Source: JBBIJH01 sp037446075 (GTDB lineage: Bacteria > Bacteroidota > Ignavibacteria > UBA10030 > JAHEZR01). Taken from it: DNA of 6,728 bases. Every line of letters starts with the position of its first letter. Position 1 is the stretch's first letter. Positions 5,972-6,728 of this stretch are shown here, piece by piece. Position numbers and translations under genes: made by a program. The notes beneath the pieces are model-generated. The model was not told the DNA's origin, searched no databases, and worked only from the letters and a program-made list of their open reading frames with translations. The stretch lies in contig JBBIJH010000149.1 in the NCBI GenBank assembly GCA_037446075.1, forward strand, positions 1-6,728, read 5' to 3'.

Positions 5972-6429
5972 GTGCCATTTTTTGGTGCAGATTCTTGGTA
6001 CAATTTCTTGGTGCTTTTCTTCAGTGGATTCTTCGTTTCAGGGTCTTCGGTCCAGCTTCTGCGCACCACGTTGCAGGAAAGAAATGGTCCCTCCTTTGGC
6101 ACCGACTCCTTTCGAATCCAGCTCTCCACCTCCTTGTAGGGTCTTGAGTAGACGCGTTTCACCCAGCGATAGAACACATGGTCGGATCGAAATCCAAGCT
6201 CTCTTCCAACAATGTATCCAGGGGCAAAACCCTCCTGTAACCGGCTCGCCAGCTTGTCCATGAGTTGTAGGTCAATGTATTTCTTCACTGGTACCCCATA
6301 CGCATTTCTAAAACCTCTCGCCAGGTCAGCAGGGTCTATCTTTGCCTCGCTCGCGATCTCCTTTAGTGTGAGCGTCGGTGTCAGGTTTTCATCGATGTAT
6401 CTTTTTACCTTTTTGATGTCGAGTGGCAC
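5962..6429 (-). CDS. Stand-alone AraC-type DNA-binding regulator
   Basis: The 155-residue protein consists of an AraC-family DNA-binding domain (about residues 4-105) with no sensor domain. The first helix-turn-helix lies about 20-42 (TLKEIASEAKIDPADLARGF) and the second about 69-92, with the family signature GFRSDHVFYRWVKR followed by SRPYKEV at 79-101. The remaining 50 residues are a Lys/Glu/Pro-rich, probably disordered tail. The start is GTG at 6429, supported by GGAGG (6439-6435) 5 bases upstream. Family members are usually transcription activators; many short ones act on a neighbouring promoter. It lies 33 bases after the RND adaptor stop, so it is probably transcribed with it, and its 3' end holds three 13-bp direct repeats beside the candidate promoter of the next gene. 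It most likely controls the peptide cassette, the pump, or both (inference). Confidence 0.92.
   Translation of the reverse strand: MPLDIKKVKRYIDENLTPTLTLKEIASEAKIDPADLARGFRNAYGVPVKKYIDLQLMDKLASRLQEGFAPGYIVGRELGFRSDHVFYRWVKRVYSRPYKEVESWIRKESVPKEGPFLSCNVVRRSWTEDPETKNPLKKSTKKLYQESAPKNGTCR
5976..6014 (-). repeat. Three tandem 13-bp direct repeats at the end of the AraC gene
   Basis: On the minus strand the units are GCACCAAGAAATT (6014-6002), GTACCAAGAATCT (6001-5989) and GCACCAAAAAATG (5988-5976), followed by a partial GCAC. The constant core is G-y-ACCAA. Because 13 is not a multiple of three, each copy is read in a different frame and the encoded tail is not a peptide repeat, which argues that the DNA rather than the protein is what repeats. 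The array ends 4 bases before the -35 box of the candidate peptide promoter. Confidence 0.6.
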
Positions 6430-6462
6430 CTATTCCTCCGACAATTATCCCCTGGTTCCCAG

Positions 6463-6728
6463 CTAATTCTTTTCTAGCCCTTGCACTTTAATCCTCGCGT
6501 CATGCGCCAGCGTGTAATGTCCACCGACGATAACCGTGTCTCCTGCAGAGATTCCGGATCGAATGTCGAAGTACTCTTCATTCTCATCTCCAACTTCTAC
6601 ATAATGCCACTTCGCTAATCCTGCTTGCGCCACGAACACCAACGACCGCTGATCTCGCATCAGCAATGCCTCTTTCGGCACCAGCAACCTGTCTTTCAGT
6701 ATCTCCGCTTCAAGCTTCACCGATGCAA
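6463..6728 (-). CDS. RND efflux periplasmic adaptor subunit (MFP/HlyD type), C-terminal end only
   Basis: Only the last 88 codons are present; the gene continues beyond the window edge. The readable part is the end of the beta-barrel and the membrane-proximal domain of a membrane fusion protein: the KDRLLVPKEALL strand, then DQRSLVFVAQ, the KWHYVEVGDENEEYFDI strand pair, the ISAGDTVIVGGHYTL turn and the closing strand ARIKVQG. This protein bridges the inner-membrane RND pump and an outer-membrane channel in the periplasm. Its natural partner is the permease at 157-3528, normally directly downstream but here about 2.9 kb away. An internal GTG (MKLEAEI) is not the true start, because the frame stays open to the edge with plausible adaptor sequence (ASVKLEAE). 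It stops with TAG, 33 bases before the AraC-type gene. Confidence 0.92.
   Translation of the reverse strand, partial: ASVKLEAEILKDRLLVPKEALLMRDQRSLVFVAQAGLAKWHYVEVGDENEEYFDIRSGISAGDTVIVGGHYTLAHDARIKVQGLEKN

Noticed and set aside
1..6728. CRISPR arrays, tRNA or rRNA genes, insertion sequences
   Set aside because: Looked for and not seen: no repeat-spacer pattern, no cloverleaf-like sequence, no transposase reading frame or terminal inverted repeats.

Overview
The window reads almost entirely on the minus strand, so transcription runs from high to low coordinates. It looks like an uncultured Gram-negative bacterium. The evidence is a periplasmic adaptor, an inner-membrane RND pump, several exported proteins, and a six-bladed beta-propeller protein with the G-x-G-x-G-P-x-E signature. 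Such propellers are common in the Bacteroidota/Gemmatimonadota (FCB) lineages and their candidate-phylum relatives. I cannot place it more precisely. Composition is uneven: a hand count of one 60-base line gives about 55% GC in the pump gene (961-1020) and about 42% in the thioredoxin-like gene (4081-4140).

Layout in order of transcription. (1) 6728-6463: C-terminal end of an RND periplasmic adaptor (MFP/HlyD type), cut by the window edge. (2) 6429-5962: a short stand-alone AraC-type DNA-binding protein, 33 bases after the adaptor and with a GTG start. (3) 5887-5687: a 66-residue exported Cys-rich peptide behind an excellent AGGAGG ribosome site. It is preceded by a candidate promoter and by three 13-bp direct repeats that lie inside the end of the AraC gene. 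(4) 5588-4530: a six-bladed beta-propeller protein with a signal peptide, broken by one in-frame TGA into 254- and 97-residue parts. (5) 4524-3970: an exported thioredoxin-fold-like protein with a CxxC motif, 5 bases after the propeller stop. (6) 3969-3529: a gap whose lower part carries a candidate promoter and a perfect 7-2-7 palindrome. (7) 3528-157: a 1123-residue RND pump permease. (8) 59-1: the start of a further unidentified gene.

How the genes may work together: the adaptor and the permease should be two layers of one tripartite efflux pump and are normally adjacent. Here about 2.9 kb separates them, and that space holds a regulator, a secreted Cys-rich peptide, a propeller protein and a CxxC protein. 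My main inference is that these four form a functional cassette in which a small disulfide-rich (or metal-binding) exported peptide is controlled by the AraC-type protein. The propeller and the thioredoxin-like protein would act on or sense it in the envelope. It recalls the Bacteroides loci where short exported peptides (NVEALA type) neighbour six-bladed propeller proteins, but no NVEALA motif is visible here.
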